DNA of 64,000 nt from Actinoallomurus oryzae (lineage in GTDB: Bacteria; Actinomycetota; Actinomycetes; Streptosporangiales; Streptosporangiaceae), in assembly GCF_039541955.1 (NCBI RefSeq), contig NZ_BAABHF010000016.1, forward strand, positions 437,220 to 501,219, read 5' to 3'. Below are positions 16,109-25,439 of this stretch, one piece after another (position 1 is the first letter of the stretch; every line of letters begins with the position of its first letter). The position numbers and the translations under genes are program-made. Below the pieces are notes generated by a model. That model was not told the DNA's origin. It saw nothing but the letters and a program-made list of their open reading frames with translations, and searched no databases.

Positions 16109-17787
16109 CCATGCCCCGACGACATCCCGCCCGATGGGTCTCTCTACTGCTCATCGCCGCCGCTGCGCTATTCACGAGTACCGGCCTGGCCCACGCGGCG
16201 CCGCCAGCACCGAATCCGGCCGCCTCGCCAACCCCGGCTCAACACCCGCAAGCGCCGGCACCTGCGAGCCCGAGCCCTTGCCCCAGCGTGCAGATCTTCC
16301 CCGGCGAGCCCATACCGCACTGTGTGGGACGGGGTGTGCTCCCAACGCCGGTCGTCACGCCATCGCCGCCTCCAGCGGGTTGCCCGCCGTGGGCGGTGAG
16401 CTGCGAGGTCGGCAGGGCAATCGACTCGTGGTTCACCGGCCTGACCACGTCGGCGATTCCGCCGGTCATGGACTTCTTCGGCAAGACGTTGCTGACCACA
16501 CCGGATCTGGACAGTCCATCGATGAAGCACGTCCAGTCGCTGTGGTCGGTCAGCGAGACCATCGCCGACACCAGCTTCGTCGTGCTGGTCGTCATCGGCG
16601 GCATTCTCCTGATGGCCGGCCAGGCCATCGCGCCGGGCACGGCCAGCAAGGACATCGTCATGCGCCTGCTGCTGGCGTTCCTCGCCGCCAACTGCAGCAA
16701 GCTCATCGTCGAGCAGGCGATCAAGGTCGCCAACGCTCTGGCGCGCGCGTTCATCGACTACGGCTCCGCCCATGCCGATCCGCACGGTGCCGCCGAGGTG
16801 ATCAAGGGCTTCCTCATTGGCAACATCGCCACGCTCGGCATGCTGTCCGGCCTGATCACGCTGGTCGCGGTCGTCTTGGCGCTCATGGTGGCGGGCGGCT
16901 ACATCATGCGGGTCACCGTCACGATGCTGCTGGTCATCGCCGCACCTCTGGCACTGATCTTCCACGCGCTGCCGCAGACCGACGGCATAGCTCGTCTCTG
17001 GTGGCGAGCGATCACCGGGATGCTCGCGATCCAGGTCGTCCAATCGCTGGTCTTCGCCGGCGCCGTCGACGTCCTGTCGGCCAAGGACGGCGACAAGGTG
17101 CCCCTCGTCGGGATCCCCAGCCAGAAGGGCATCGTCGACCTGCTGCTCGTCGTCTGCCTGCTCTACATCCTCGCGCGCGTGCCGTCCTGGGTTTCCAAGG
17201 CCGTCTGGCGCGGCGCGTTCGGCCGTAACCCGATCAGCAGCGCGGCTCGTTTCCTGTTCTCCGTCCTTGTCTTGCGGCGGGTCACTGGCGCCCTGACCGG
17301 CGCACGCGGCGGCAAGGGCACGGTGCCACCGCCACGTCCGCCGATGCCTCCGGCCAGCCCCCGTCCCACTCGGCCGATGCCACCGCTCGGTCCCAACCCG
17401 CCGACGCGTCCCGGAACGTGGGTGCAGCCTGAGCTGCCGCTGCGGTGGCCTGCTGCGCATGGCCGGCAGCTGGAACTGCCGAACCTGCCGCCGCTAAAGC
17501 CGATGCCGGAACGCGGCATCCAACTCCAGTTGCCGCTACGGCCCAAGGCGGATGCGCCGCCGCGCTGGCGGCAAGGTGAGTTGCCGGTGCCGACGCGCCC
17601 GGAACAGCTCCGGTTGCCCTTCCGTCTTCCGCCTCGGCCGGTGCAGCCACCGCTGTTCACCGACCTCGACCCCGGACGCCGACCCCGTCCGCGGCCCGCT
17701 GAGAGTTCGCCGCGCCGCAGATCTACGCCACGCGAAGGCGGACAGCCTCCGCAGAGTCCCCGGACGCCACGAGGTGATCAGCGATGA
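16105..17787 (+). CDS. VirB6/TrbL-like polytopic T4SS channel protein with proline-rich tail
   Basis: 560 aa from GTG 16105; the ATG at 16111 is an alternative. Seen: signal peptide (SLLLIAAAALFTSTGLAHA), a Pro/Ala-rich extracellular stretch with several Cys (about 33-105), six or so membrane helices between about 140 and 390, and a C-terminal cytosolic tail of about 170 residues very rich in Pro and Arg. The helix-rich core fits the TrbL/VirB6 inner-membrane channel subunit. The tail is a plausible contact to the ATPases. Start and stop overlap both neighbours by 4 bp. Confidence 0.75.
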   Translation: MTMPRRHPARWVSLLLIAAAALFTSTGLAHAAPPAPNPAASPTPAQHPQAPAPASPSPCPSVQIFPGEPIPHCVGRGVLPTPVVTPSPPPAGCPPWAVSCEVGRAIDSWFTGLTTSAIPPVMDFFGKTLLTTPDLDSPSMKHVQSLWSVSETIADTSFVVLVVIGGILLMAGQAIAPGTASKDIVMRLLLAFLAANCSKLIVEQAIKVANALARAFIDYGSAHADPHGAAEVIKGFLIGNIATLGMLSGLITLVAVVLALMVAGGYIMRVTVTMLLVIAAPLALIFHALPQTDGIARLWWRAITGMLAIQVVQSLVFAGAVDVLSAKDGDKVPLVGIPSQKGIVDLLLVVCLLYILARVPSWVSKAVWRGAFGRNPISSAARFLFSVLVLRRVTGALTGARGGKGTVPPPRPPMPPASPRPTRPMPPLGPNPPTRPGTWVQPELPLRWPAAHGRQLELPNLPPLKPMPERGIQLQLPLRPKADAPPRWRQGELPVPTRPEQLRLPFRLPPRPVQPPLFTDLDPGRRPRPRPAESSPRRRSTPREGGQPPQSPRTPRGDQR

Positions 17788-18695
17788 CCCGCGAACCGTA
17801 CGCGACGCGCATCCCCGCCGACATCGATCGCGAGGATCGTGTGCTGGCCGGCCTGACCGCCCGGCAGGTCGCCATTCTCAGCGGCACCGCGGCGGTGCTG
17901 TGGGCGGCGTTCATGGCGACCCGGCATCTCGTTCCACCGCTCGTGTTCATCGCATGCTGCGTGCCGGTCGCCTCGGCCGCTGTGGCGTTCGCGCTCGTAC
18001 GCCGCGATGGCCTGAGCCTGGATCGCCTTGCCATCGCGGCCGTGAAGCAGCATCTGACGCCCCGACGACGTATTCCTGATGACGTACCGGCGACTCCGGA
18101 CTACCTCGCCACCGTCGCGCCACCCCCTCCAGCACCGCTTGCACTGCCAGCCACCGGCATCCGCGCGGACGGACTCATCGAGCTGGGCGACCACGGCTGC
18201 GCGACGATGATCGCCTGCGGGACGGTCAGCTTCGCGCTGGCCACCTTCGGCGAGCAAGAAGCCATGGTCGCCGGGTTCGCCCGATGCCTGCACGGGCTGT
18301 CCTCACCGATCCAGATCCTCGTACGCGCCGAGCGCATGAACCTGGCGCCCCTGGCCGAACGCGTCTTCGACGCCGCCCCCACACTCCCCGACCCGCAGCT
18401 CGAAGCCGCCGCGCAGGAACACGCGGAGTTCCTCGCCGACCTCGCCACCCGGTCAGAGCTGTTGTGGCACCAGGTCCTCCTCATCGCCCGCGATCCAGAG
18501 ACCACCAGCGAAGCCGACAGCGGACCGGCACTGCGGCAGGCCGAGAACATCGCCGCCGCCCTGACCGCGATCGGCATCGACGCTCGCGTACTCAACGGGC
18601 CTGCGGTCGCCTCCATCCTCGCCACCGCATGCGACCCGAACAACCCGACGCCGTGTTCCGTCACCGACATCGACGAGGTGATCACGGGCCGATGA
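17784..18695 (+). CDS. PrgI/VirB3-like T4SS membrane protein with extended C-terminal domain
   Basis: 303 aa. The N-terminal 95 residues match PrgI-type proteins: Y-A-T-R-I-P-A-D-I-D-R-E-D-R-V-L followed by two hydrophobic helices (about 30-48 and 52-72). A soluble domain of about 180 aa follows (T-V-S-F-A-L-A-T-F-G-E-Q-E onwards). In actinomycete systems this domain is commonly fused to PrgI and resembles the N-terminal domain of VirB4 partners. PrgI/VirB3 proteins anchor VirB4 at the membrane. It overlaps virB4 by 4 bp (ATGA), which supports coupled synthesis. Confidence 0.78.
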   Translation: MTREPYATRIPADIDREDRVLAGLTARQVAILSGTAAVLWAAFMATRHLVPPLVFIACCVPVASAAVAFALVRRDGLSLDRLAIAAVKQHLTPRRRIPDDVPATPDYLATVAPPPPAPLALPATGIRADGLIELGDHGCATMIACGTVSFALATFGEQEAMVAGFARCLHGLSSPIQILVRAERMNLAPLAERVFDAAPTLPDPQLEAAAQEHAEFLADLATRSELLWHQVLLIARDPETTSEADSGPALRQAENIAAALTAIGIDARVLNGPAVASILATACDPNNPTPCSVTDIDEVITGR

Positions 18696-20449
18696 AACGC
18701 CTGTTCACACACCGCCGTACCGCCACACCCGGCCTGCCGCTCGGGCCGGACGGAGTCGAAATCGGCGCCCGCAGCCTGGTCCTCGGCGACGGCGTATGCG
18801 CCACCTTCGCGATCACCGGCTACCCGGCCGAGGTCGGCCCCGGCTGGCTCGAACCCCTGCTGTCTGACCCCGGCCGTACGGACGTCGCACTGCACATCGA
18901 GCCGATCCCGAGCCAGGTCGCCGCCGACCGCCTCCGCAAACAACTCGCCCGGCTCGAATCGTCGGCACGGTCGGACGCCGAGCGCGGACGGCTGGTCGAC
19001 TTCGAAGCCGACGCCGCCGCCGACGACGCCCACGCACTGGCATCAGGTCTCGCACGCGGACACGCCAAGCTCTTCCACGTCGCCCTCTACATCACCGTCC
19101 ACGCCACCACCGAAGACGAATTGGCAAGGGAAGTACGACGAGTTCGCACGCTGGCGGCATCGCTGCTGCTGGACGCCCGCCCGGCGACCTTCCGCACCTT
19201 GCAGGGCTGGACATCCACACTGCCGCTCGGACTCGACGCCCTGGGCACCCGGCGGACGATGGACACCCACGCGCTCGCCGCCGCCTTCCCCTTCACCTCA
19301 CCGGACCTCACCTCTCCCCTGTCGCAGACATCGGTGCTGTACGGGGCGAACGCCTCCTCTCCATCCCTGGTGACCTGGGACCGGTGGGCGCTGGACAACC
19401 ACAACGCCGTGATCATCGCCCGCTCCGGCGCCGGCAAGTCCTACTTCACCAAGCTGGAAGCGCTGCGCTCGATGTACGCGGGTGTCGAGATCGCCGTCAT
19501 CGACCCCGAAGGCGAGTACACGCGCCTCGCCGACGCCGTGGGCGGAGCCTGCATCGCCCTTGGCGCACCGGGCGTACGCCTCAACCCGTTCGACCTGCCG
19601 TCGGGCTCCGAGAAAACCATGGACGCGCTCACCCGCAGAGCGCTGTTCCTCCACACCCTGACCGCCGTACTTCTCGGCGACTCGCTGGACCCCGCGTCAC
19701 GGGCGGCTCTGGACCGCGCGGTCTTCGCCACCTACAACGCCGTCGGCATCACCGAAGACCCACGCACCTGGGGACGGCCCGCGCCACTGCTGCGCGACCT
19801 GGCGGCCACGCTGGAGGCGAGCGAGGACCCTAAGGCACGAGAACTCGCCGCGCGCCTGGCCCCGTACGTCGCCGGAAGCTTCCGAGACCTCTTCGACGGA
19901 CCGACCACCACCCGGCCCGACGGTCACCTGGTCGTGTTCTCTCTGCGCGACGTGCCCGAGGAGCTGAAGACCGTCGCGACGCTCCTGACTTTGGACGCGA
20001 TCTGGCGGACCGTCAGCGACCCGCGCGACCGCAAACGACGGTTCGTCATCGTCGACGAAGCCTGGCTGCTCCTGCGCGACGGGGAAGGCGCCAAGTTCCT
20101 GTACCGGCTCGCCAAATCCGCGCGAAAACACTGGGCCGGCCTCACCGTCGTCACCCAGGACGCAGCCGACGTCCTCGCATCCGACCTCGGGCGAGCTGTG
20201 GTCAGCAACAGCGCCACCCAGATCCTGCTGCGGCAGGCACCGCAAGCGATCGACCAGGTCTGTGAGGCGTTCCGCCTCTCCGAGGGCGAACGGGCGTTCC
20301 TGCTCGCCGCGGATCGGGGTGAGGCACTCCTGAGCTGCGGCTCTCAGCGCGTGGCCCTGCGCACGCTGGCTTCTCCCGTCGAACACACCATCTGCACGAC
20401 CGACCCAGCCGAGCTCGCCGACCTCGAAGCCGACGGAGCGTCGGTATGA
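18692..20449 (+). CDS. virB4: VirB4-family conjugation ATPase
   Basis: 585 aa from ATG 18692, whose start overlaps the previous stop (ATGA). Seen: Walker A RSGAGKSY with Lys249, an I-D-P-E-G-E-Y strand about 25 residues later, Walker B RRFVIVDEAWLLL with Asp455-Glu456, and the T-Q-D-A-A-D-V segment typical of VirB4. The upstream frame is open to 18284, but the overlap with PrgI makes 18692 the better start. Known: VirB4 hexamers power pilus biogenesis and DNA translocation at the cytosolic face. It is rather short for VirB4, because part of the N-terminal domain seems to sit in the PrgI-like protein. Confidence 0.9.
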   Translation: MKRLFTHRRTATPGLPLGPDGVEIGARSLVLGDGVCATFAITGYPAEVGPGWLEPLLSDPGRTDVALHIEPIPSQVAADRLRKQLARLESSARSDAERGRLVDFEADAAADDAHALASGLARGHAKLFHVALYITVHATTEDELAREVRRVRTLAASLLLDARPATFRTLQGWTSTLPLGLDALGTRRTMDTHALAAAFPFTSPDLTSPLSQTSVLYGANASSPSLVTWDRWALDNHNAVIIARSGAGKSYFTKLEALRSMYAGVEIAVIDPEGEYTRLADAVGGACIALGAPGVRLNPFDLPSGSEKTMDALTRRALFLHTLTAVLLGDSLDPASRAALDRAVFATYNAVGITEDPRTWGRPAPLLRDLAATLEASEDPKARELAARLAPYVAGSFRDLFDGPTTTRPDGHLVVFSLRDVPEELKTVATLLTLDAIWRTVSDPRDRKRRFVIVDEAWLLLRDGEGAKFLYRLAKSARKHWAGLTVVTQDAADVLASDLGRAVVSNSATQILLRQAPQAIDQVCEAFRLSEGERAFLLAADRGEALLSCGSQRVALRTLASPVEHTICTTDPAELADLEADGASV

Positions 20450-22848
20450 GTCCGCGGTCGTCTCAAGCCCAGCTGTCTCCCGTCGCGCGGTTCCTCGACG
20501 ACCCGATGGCGAGCATGCGCCACGCGTGGGACTACCTCTCAGATCTGGTCGCGACGAACGCCGTGATGCTCTCCGGCACCGCGCTCGTGATGGCGGTCGC
20601 CGGTGTGCTGGCGCGTACGGCGTTGGTTCAATGGCGACAGGCCCGGTTGATTCCGCACGCCCGCCTGATCGACATCCTGCCACCGCCATCGGTGGACATC
20701 GCGGGAGCCGAGGCGCTGTGGACGCACCTGCTCGGCCTGCTACGACCCCGCTGGCTGCGCCCCATCACCGGCATGCCGCACGTCGCCTGGGAATACGTGT
20801 TCACCGAGACCGGAGTCCGCATCCGACTGTGGATCCCCGGAGTGATTCCACCCGGGCTGGTCGAGCGGGCGATCGAAGGCTCATGGCCGGGCGCGGCGAC
20901 CCGTACCGTCCATGCGGCGGATCAGCCGGCCGCACCACTCGCCAACGCTGCGGCCGGTCGGCTCCGGCTCGCCCGCCCCGACCACTATCCCCTGCGCTCG
21001 GACTTCGACATCGACCCGCTCCGCGGACTGCTGGCCGCCGCCGGATCACTCACCGCCTCTGAACGCGTAGTGGTCCAGGTGCTCGCCCGGCCGGTTACCG
21101 GACGCAGGCTCCGCCGAGCGGGACGGTACGCCACCGCGCTCCGCTCACCCGGCGCCGTCACAAGCGTCAAGGCCGGTCTCTTCGAGCTACTGCCGGTGGG
21201 CGCGGTCAACGCGCCCAGTACGAGCACAGCGCGTCCCGCGGAGACTCCTGCCGAGGTACGCGCCATCCTGGCCAAGGCATCCCGCCCGCGGCTGGAGACC
21301 GTCGTACGGTACGTGGTCGCCACCGGCGACAGCAGCACCCGCGGGCAGGCGTGGATGCACGGCCGGGCACACGCCATCGCCTCCTCCTACGCCGCCCACA
21401 CCGGGTTCAACTACCTCCGCCGGCAGCGACTCCGCGACTGCGGCGAGACACGGCGGATGGGACACGGAGACCTGCTGTCCGTGCCGGAGTTGGCCGCCCT
21501 CTGCCATGTCCCGATCGATGAGACCGTGCCCGGACTGGACCGCGCCGGAGCCAGGCCGACTCCACCACCGCCAGCAGTGCCGTCGGCAGGTCCCGGCGTC
21601 AGAGTGCTGGGCGAGGCCGAGGCAGGTCCGCGCAGGACCGTCGGCGTCCGCGTCGCGGACGCTCGCCATCACCTCCATGTGATCGGCGAGACCGGCACGG
21701 GGAAGACGACCGGCCTGCTGTCCATGCAACTCGACGACGCGCAGGCAGGACGCGGATTCGTCTCCATCGACCCGAAGGGCGACTCAACGCTCGTCCTCCC
21801 GCGTCTCCCCGAAGGACTCGTCGGCAACGTGGCACTGATCGATCCCGACGACGACACGCCACCGCCCTGCGTGAACATCCTCGACGGCGCCAACCCGGAA
21901 CTGACGGCGGACGTGGTGGTAGGGATCTTCCGCCGCATCTACGCCGATTCCTGGGGACCCCGCACCGATGACATCCTTCGCTCCGCCCTCCTGACCGCCG
22001 CGACCAATCCGGACGCGACCCTGGCGGACGTTCCCCGGCTACTCGACGACGACGTGTACCGGGCACGCGCCATGACGTCGGTCAGGAACCCCTTCGTGGC
22101 CGACTTCTGGAGCTGGTACGACAAACTCTCCGACGCCCAACGTGCTCAGGTGACCGGGCCGGTGATGAACAAGCTCCGCGCGGTCCTGCTGCGCGGATTC
22201 GCCCGCGACGTCCTGGCCGCAGGGCGGAGCACCGTCGACATCGGCCGGCTTCTCGATACCGGCGGCCTGCTCATCGCGCGCCTTCCCAAAGGGGTACTCG
22301 GAGAGGACACCGCCCGGCTCCTGGGATCACTCGTTCTCGCCAAGACCTGGCAGGCCGTTCAGGCCCGCGCGCGGCGTCCCGACGCCGATCGGCCCGACTG
22401 TGCGGTCTATGTGGACGAGTGCCAGAACTTCCTCACGCTCCCGCACGGAATCGACGACATGCTCGCCGAGGCCCGGTCCTACCGGGCCGCTCTGGTCCTC
22501 GCCCACCAGAACCTTACCCAGCTGCCGCAGGAGCTTCGGGACTCGATCGCCGCGAACGCCCGCAACAAGCTGATCTTCACGGTGTCTCCGAGCGACGCCC
22601 GCCACCTCGAGCGCCACATGGCGCCGCAGTTGGGCGCCCACGACCTCGCCAATCTGGCCGCCTTCCAGGCCGCCGCACGACTGATCGACCACGGCACGCT
22701 GACCAACGCGTTCACGCTCCGGACCCGCCCGCTGCCGCCGCCCATACCCGGCCGAGAGAGGGCCGTCCGGAAGGCCTCACGAGAGCGCTACGGACGCAAG
22801 CGCACGACCGAGACGACGCCGGGCCCACTTCCGGGAGATCCGCGCTAA
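20446..22848 (+). CDS. virD4: VirD4/TraG-like coupling ATPase
   Basis: 800 aa. Seen: one N-terminal membrane helix (MLSGTALVMAVAGVLARTAL, about 40-60), a large domain (about 75-390), Walker A GETGTGKTT with Lys420, F-V-S-I-D-P-K-G-D-S-T, Walker B C-A-V-Y-V-D-E with Asp657-Glu658, and an L-A-H-Q-N-L-T-Q-L motif. A basic tail ends the protein. This is the coupling protein that would bring the DNA substrate to the channel. It overlaps virB4 by 4 bp and precedes the replication-relaxation-type gene by 31 bp. No relaxase gene was found in the window, so the DNA-processing partner is unknown. Confidence 0.88.
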   Translation: MSPRSSQAQLSPVARFLDDPMASMRHAWDYLSDLVATNAVMLSGTALVMAVAGVLARTALVQWRQARLIPHARLIDILPPPSVDIAGAEALWTHLLGLLRPRWLRPITGMPHVAWEYVFTETGVRIRLWIPGVIPPGLVERAIEGSWPGAATRTVHAADQPAAPLANAAAGRLRLARPDHYPLRSDFDIDPLRGLLAAAGSLTASERVVVQVLARPVTGRRLRRAGRYATALRSPGAVTSVKAGLFELLPVGAVNAPSTSTARPAETPAEVRAILAKASRPRLETVVRYVVATGDSSTRGQAWMHGRAHAIASSYAAHTGFNYLRRQRLRDCGETRRMGHGDLLSVPELAALCHVPIDETVPGLDRAGARPTPPPPAVPSAGPGVRVLGEAEAGPRRTVGVRVADARHHLHVIGETGTGKTTGLLSMQLDDAQAGRGFVSIDPKGDSTLVLPRLPEGLVGNVALIDPDDDTPPPCVNILDGANPELTADVVVGIFRRIYADSWGPRTDDILRSALLTAATNPDATLADVPRLLDDDVYRARAMTSVRNPFVADFWSWYDKLSDAQRAQVTGPVMNKLRAVLLRGFARDVLAAGRSTVDIGRLLDTGGLLIARLPKGVLGEDTARLLGSLVLAKTWQAVQARARRPDADRPDCAVYVDECQNFLTLPHGIDDMLAEARSYRAALVLAHQNLTQLPQELRDSIAANARNKLIFTVSPSDARHLERHMAPQLGAHDLANLAAFQAAARLIDHGTLTNAFTLRTRPLPPPIPGRERAVRKASRERYGRKRTTETTPGPLPGDPR

Positions 22849-22879
22849 GGCCGCCTAAGACCACACGGGGGGATCGATC

Positions 22880-23800
22880 ATGTCCACCGAGACCACCAGG
22901 TCCCGGCGACCAGGGCACGACCTGCTCAGCCTGCTGTCGACCCGGTTGACCGCTCGCGACCGTTGGTTGCTGCGGATGCTCCTCGAACACAAGGTGTTCA
23001 CCACCGAGCATGTCGCCGACCTCGCGTTCGCCGGTAACCGGGACACCGCCGATCACCGGCTGCTCGTCCTGCACCGGCTCGACGTACTGACCAAGGTCCG
23101 CCCGCTGCGACCGGGCGGCGGGTCCGCGCCCTGCCACTGGTTGTTGAACACCGCTGGCGCCGAGGTGGTCGCCGCTGAGCGCGGCCTCACCCTCAAAGAG
23201 CTGGGCTGGCGACGCGATCGGACCGGCGCCGTGATGTTGTCCGCCAAGCTCGGGCACCTGCTCGGCGTCAATGGCTTCTTCGCTCGCCTGGCGGCTCCGA
23301 CCGGGCAAGGCCGGCTCGCCGAGTGGTGGCCCGAGGCACGGTGCGCGGTCACGTGGAAGAAGTTCGTCCAACCCGACGGATACGGCCGATGGAGCACCGC
23401 CGACCGCCGACTCGACTTCTTCCTGGAGTACGACAACGGCACCGAGACGCTCTCCCGCGTCGTCGCCAAGACCGAGGGCTACGGACGTCTCATCCGAGCG
23501 ACGGGGATCAGCACGCCGCTGCTTTTCTACTTCACCTCTACACGTAGAGAGGCCAACTTCCGCCGCTCCTGCTCCGCCGCAGCCGTGCCCGTACTGACCG
23601 CCTCTCACGACGAGACGCTTCGACATCCAAGCGGTCCGATCTGGGCCGACCTACACCGCGACGACCGCCGCTTGCTGGTGGATTTCGCCCGACCGGCCGA
23701 GCAACAGCGGGCAGGCGCTGGCTCCGCATCGTCGAGTCTCGAGCCGAGCGCATGGACGACACACCCGACAGAACTGGCGGGTGTCCCATGCCGGCGCTGA
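22880..23800 (+). CDS. Replication-relaxation family protein (PF13814-type)
   Basis: 306 aa. Seen: a winged-helix start (L-T-A-R-D-R-W-L-L-R-M-L-L-E-H-K, then FTTEHVADLAFAGNRDTADH), a middle with H-L-L-G-V-N-G-F-F-A, and W-S-T-A-D-R-R-L-D-F-F-L-E-Y-D-N-G, where acidic residues and the K-T-E-G-Y-G-R-L segment recall a nuclease-like fold. Known: this family occurs on actinomycete plasmids and integrative elements and was named for plasmid replication/relaxation; the biochemical role is not settled. Here it follows virD4, and it is the only candidate for a DNA-processing function in the transfer operon. Confidence 0.82.
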   Translation: MSTETTRSRRPGHDLLSLLSTRLTARDRWLLRMLLEHKVFTTEHVADLAFAGNRDTADHRLLVLHRLDVLTKVRPLRPGGGSAPCHWLLNTAGAEVVAAERGLTLKELGWRRDRTGAVMLSAKLGHLLGVNGFFARLAAPTGQGRLAEWWPEARCAVTWKKFVQPDGYGRWSTADRRLDFFLEYDNGTETLSRVVAKTEGYGRLIRATGISTPLLFYFTSTRREANFRRSCSAAAVPVLTASHDETLRHPSGPIWADLHRDDRRLLVDFARPAEQQRAGAGSASSSLEPSAWTTHPTELAGVPCRR

Positions 23801-24759
23801 CCGTCATCGGCGCCACGACAGGCGCAGGAACCGTATTGATGGCGACCTTGATCGGCGGCGCGACCGGCGCGCTGACCTCTGGCGGAAACAGGGTGGACGG
23901 CGGCTGTCCGGCCAGTGCCCAGCCTGGCGCGAGTGATGGCGCACGCGACATCCCAGCGGCATACCTCCGGCTCTACCAGGCCGCCGGGAACGCGTACGGC
24001 ATCCCATGGACGATCCTCGCCGCCATCGGCCACATCGAATCGCACCACGGACGTGACCAGAGCACCTCCAGCGCAGGCGCCCGCGGCCCGATGCAGTTCA
24101 TGCCCGCCACGTGGGCCGCGTACGGCGTCGACGGCGACACAGACGGACACAAGGACATCACGAATCCCGCTGACGCCATCCCCGCCGCAGCGCACTACCT
24201 CAGAGCCAACGGCGCGCCCGTACGTCTGCGTGAGGCGATCTTCGCCTACAACCACTCCAGGTCGTACGTGGACGACGTCATCACCCAGGCGCGCGGGTAC
24301 GCCGCAGGCAAGATCACCGAGACCACCGGCGACGACGGATGTGATCTCGCCGGACCAGTGTCCGCCCGGACGGTGATCGCGGCCAGAGTCATCTCCTACG
24401 CCAGAGCACAGGTGGGCAAGCCATACATCTACGGCGGCACCGGTCCCACCGGCTACGACTGCTCGGGTCTCACGATGATGGCGTACCGCTCCGCCGGCAT
24501 CGCCATCCCCCGGCTGTCGGACGCCCAGTACTGGTTCGGTCCGCGCGTGCCAGCAGGCCAGGAAGCACCCGGCGATCTCGTCTTCTTCGACTACCGCCCT
24601 GGTCACTCCGGGCCAGGGCACGTCGGGATCGTCTACGACGTCCCGCGCGGCCTCATGCTCGTGGCCCCACACACCGGCACGAACGTACGCGTGCAGTCCT
24701 ACCGCAACTACCCCGGCGGAGTCGTGGGCTTCACCCGGCCCTATGCCCGCCACCACTGA
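23752..24759 (+). CDS. VirB1-like bifunctional lytic transglycosylase and NlpC/P60 endopeptidase
   Basis: 335 aa from ATG 23752. ATG 23788 is an alternative that would start at the membrane segment PALTVIGATTGAGTVLMATL. Seen: an SLT domain (about 62-180) with Glu96 in I-G-H-I-E-S and G-P-M-Q-F-M-P-A-T-W, then NlpC/P60 (about 205-330) with Cys237 in YDCSGL and His290 in PGHVGIVYD. Both domains cut peptidoglycan (glycan strand and peptide stem) and would open the wall for the conjugation channel. It overlaps the end of the previous gene by 49 bp and closes the main transfer operon. Confidence 0.88.
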   Translation: MDDTPDRTGGCPMPALTVIGATTGAGTVLMATLIGGATGALTSGGNRVDGGCPASAQPGASDGARDIPAAYLRLYQAAGNAYGIPWTILAAIGHIESHHGRDQSTSSAGARGPMQFMPATWAAYGVDGDTDGHKDITNPADAIPAAAHYLRANGAPVRLREAIFAYNHSRSYVDDVITQARGYAAGKITETTGDDGCDLAGPVSARTVIAARVISYARAQVGKPYIYGGTGPTGYDCSGLTMMAYRSAGIAIPRLSDAQYWFGPRVPAGQEAPGDLVFFDYRPGHSGPGHVGIVYDVPRGLMLVAPHTGTNVRVQSYRNYPGGVVGFTRPYARHH

Positions 24760-24789
24760 CCTCGCGAGGCCGGCGCTCCGGCTTGGCGA

Positions 24790-24814
24790 GGGACCCGCCG
24801 CCCAGGGCGGGCCC
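24790..24814 (+). terminator. Hairpin after the transfer operon
   Basis: GGG-A-CCCGCC (24790-24799) pairs with GGCGGG-CCC (24806-24814) around a 6-nt loop, with one bulged A. It starts 31 nt after the NlpC/P60 stop and ends 34 nt before the small ORF at 24849, so it could end or attenuate the operon. Confidence 0.5.
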
Positions 24815-24848
24815 ACACCGCCACCGAGAAGAGAAAGGTGTGCAACGC

Positions 24849-25037
24849 ATGACAGGACAGGGAGTCAGCTGGATTCGTCGCGTCACGACCGCCACCGCAG
24901 CCGGTGCCGCTGCGGTTCCCACCATCCCGACCACGGCTGAACACATGTCCGCACCGGCCCCGCACGTGTTGACCGTCTCGACGGCGTGGCACAGGCTCAC
25001 GGGCCGCCCCACGCCGATGTGGTGGACGGGCTGCTGA
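24849..25037 (+). CDS. Small hypothetical protein
   Basis: 62 aa from ATG 24849, with GAAAGG about 10 nt upstream. Not recognised. It starts MTGQGVSWIRRVTTATAAGA, which could be a weak signal or membrane-associated stretch, and ends in G-R-P-T-P-M-W-W-T-G-C. The ribosome-binding site and the strong hairpin 14 bp after the stop support a real gene. It lies between the transfer operon and that terminator. No function is proposed. Confidence 0.45.
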   Translation: MTGQGVSWIRRVTTATAAGAAAVPTIPTTAEHMSAPAPHVLTVSTAWHRLTGRPTPMWWTGC

Positions 25038-25050
25038 TCTGTGAATGACC

Positions 25051-25081
25051 GTGGGCCGGACGGTCAACCCGTCCGGCCCAC
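25051..25081. terminator. Strong 13-bp hairpin between convergent genes
   Basis: GTGGGCCGGACGG (25051-25063) and its exact complement (25069-25081) enclose a 5-nt loop. It separates the plus-strand transfer region from the minus-strand ArdA group, whose last gene ends at 25101, so it can serve both directions. Confidence 0.75.
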
Positions 25082-25100
25082 ACGGCATAGAGCCCCCGTT

Positions 25101-25427
25101 TTAGCGCGCGTGGCGCTCCCGTACTGTCTCGGAGAGGTCAGCGAGCATCTCAAGAGCGCAGCAGGTCATGGGGTTGCACGGCACGCCGGGCTCGGCACCG
25201 CACTCGCCGCAGCCCGTTCTCGTGCTGGTGGGCCGATAGGTCCACAGGAGGGTGTCGGAGCCGTATTCCTGTGGGCCTATCGCCGTCTCGACTTCGACGG
25301 TCTTGGGGCCCGCTGTCGACGGGTCGTCGACGACCTGGCGGACCGGAGCGAACAGCACGTCCCACCGGCGGAGCTCGTCGGCACGCACGTACCCGAAGAC
25401 GCCGTCAAGATGATCGTTGCTGTACAT
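25101..25427 (-). CDS. Hypothetical protein with a C-terminal cysteine cluster
   Basis: 108 aa from ATG 25427, with AGGAGG 7 nt upstream, so translation is well supported. Not recognised as a whole. The C-terminal third has C-G-E-C-G-A-E-P-G-V-P-C and C-C close together, a pattern seen in small zinc-binding modules of actinomycete phage and plasmid proteins (C-x2-C-x6-C). Last gene of a minus-strand group headed by small genes and ardA (12 nt after ardA), so an accessory role in the element is likely. Confidence 0.65.
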   Translation of the reverse strand: MYSNDHLDGVFGYVRADELRRWDVLFAPVRQVVDDPSTAGPKTVEVETAIGPQEYGSDTLLWTYRPTSTRTGCGECGAEPGVPCNPMTCCALEMLADLSETVRERHAR

Positions 25428-25439
25428 CGCGCGTCCTCC

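Noticed and set aside
16168..17460. 430-codon minus-strand frame opposite the VirB6-like gene
   Set aside because: Composition (Arg, Asp, Gln and His rich) is typical of antisense of a high-GC coding frame; the plus-strand gene has signal peptide and membrane helices.
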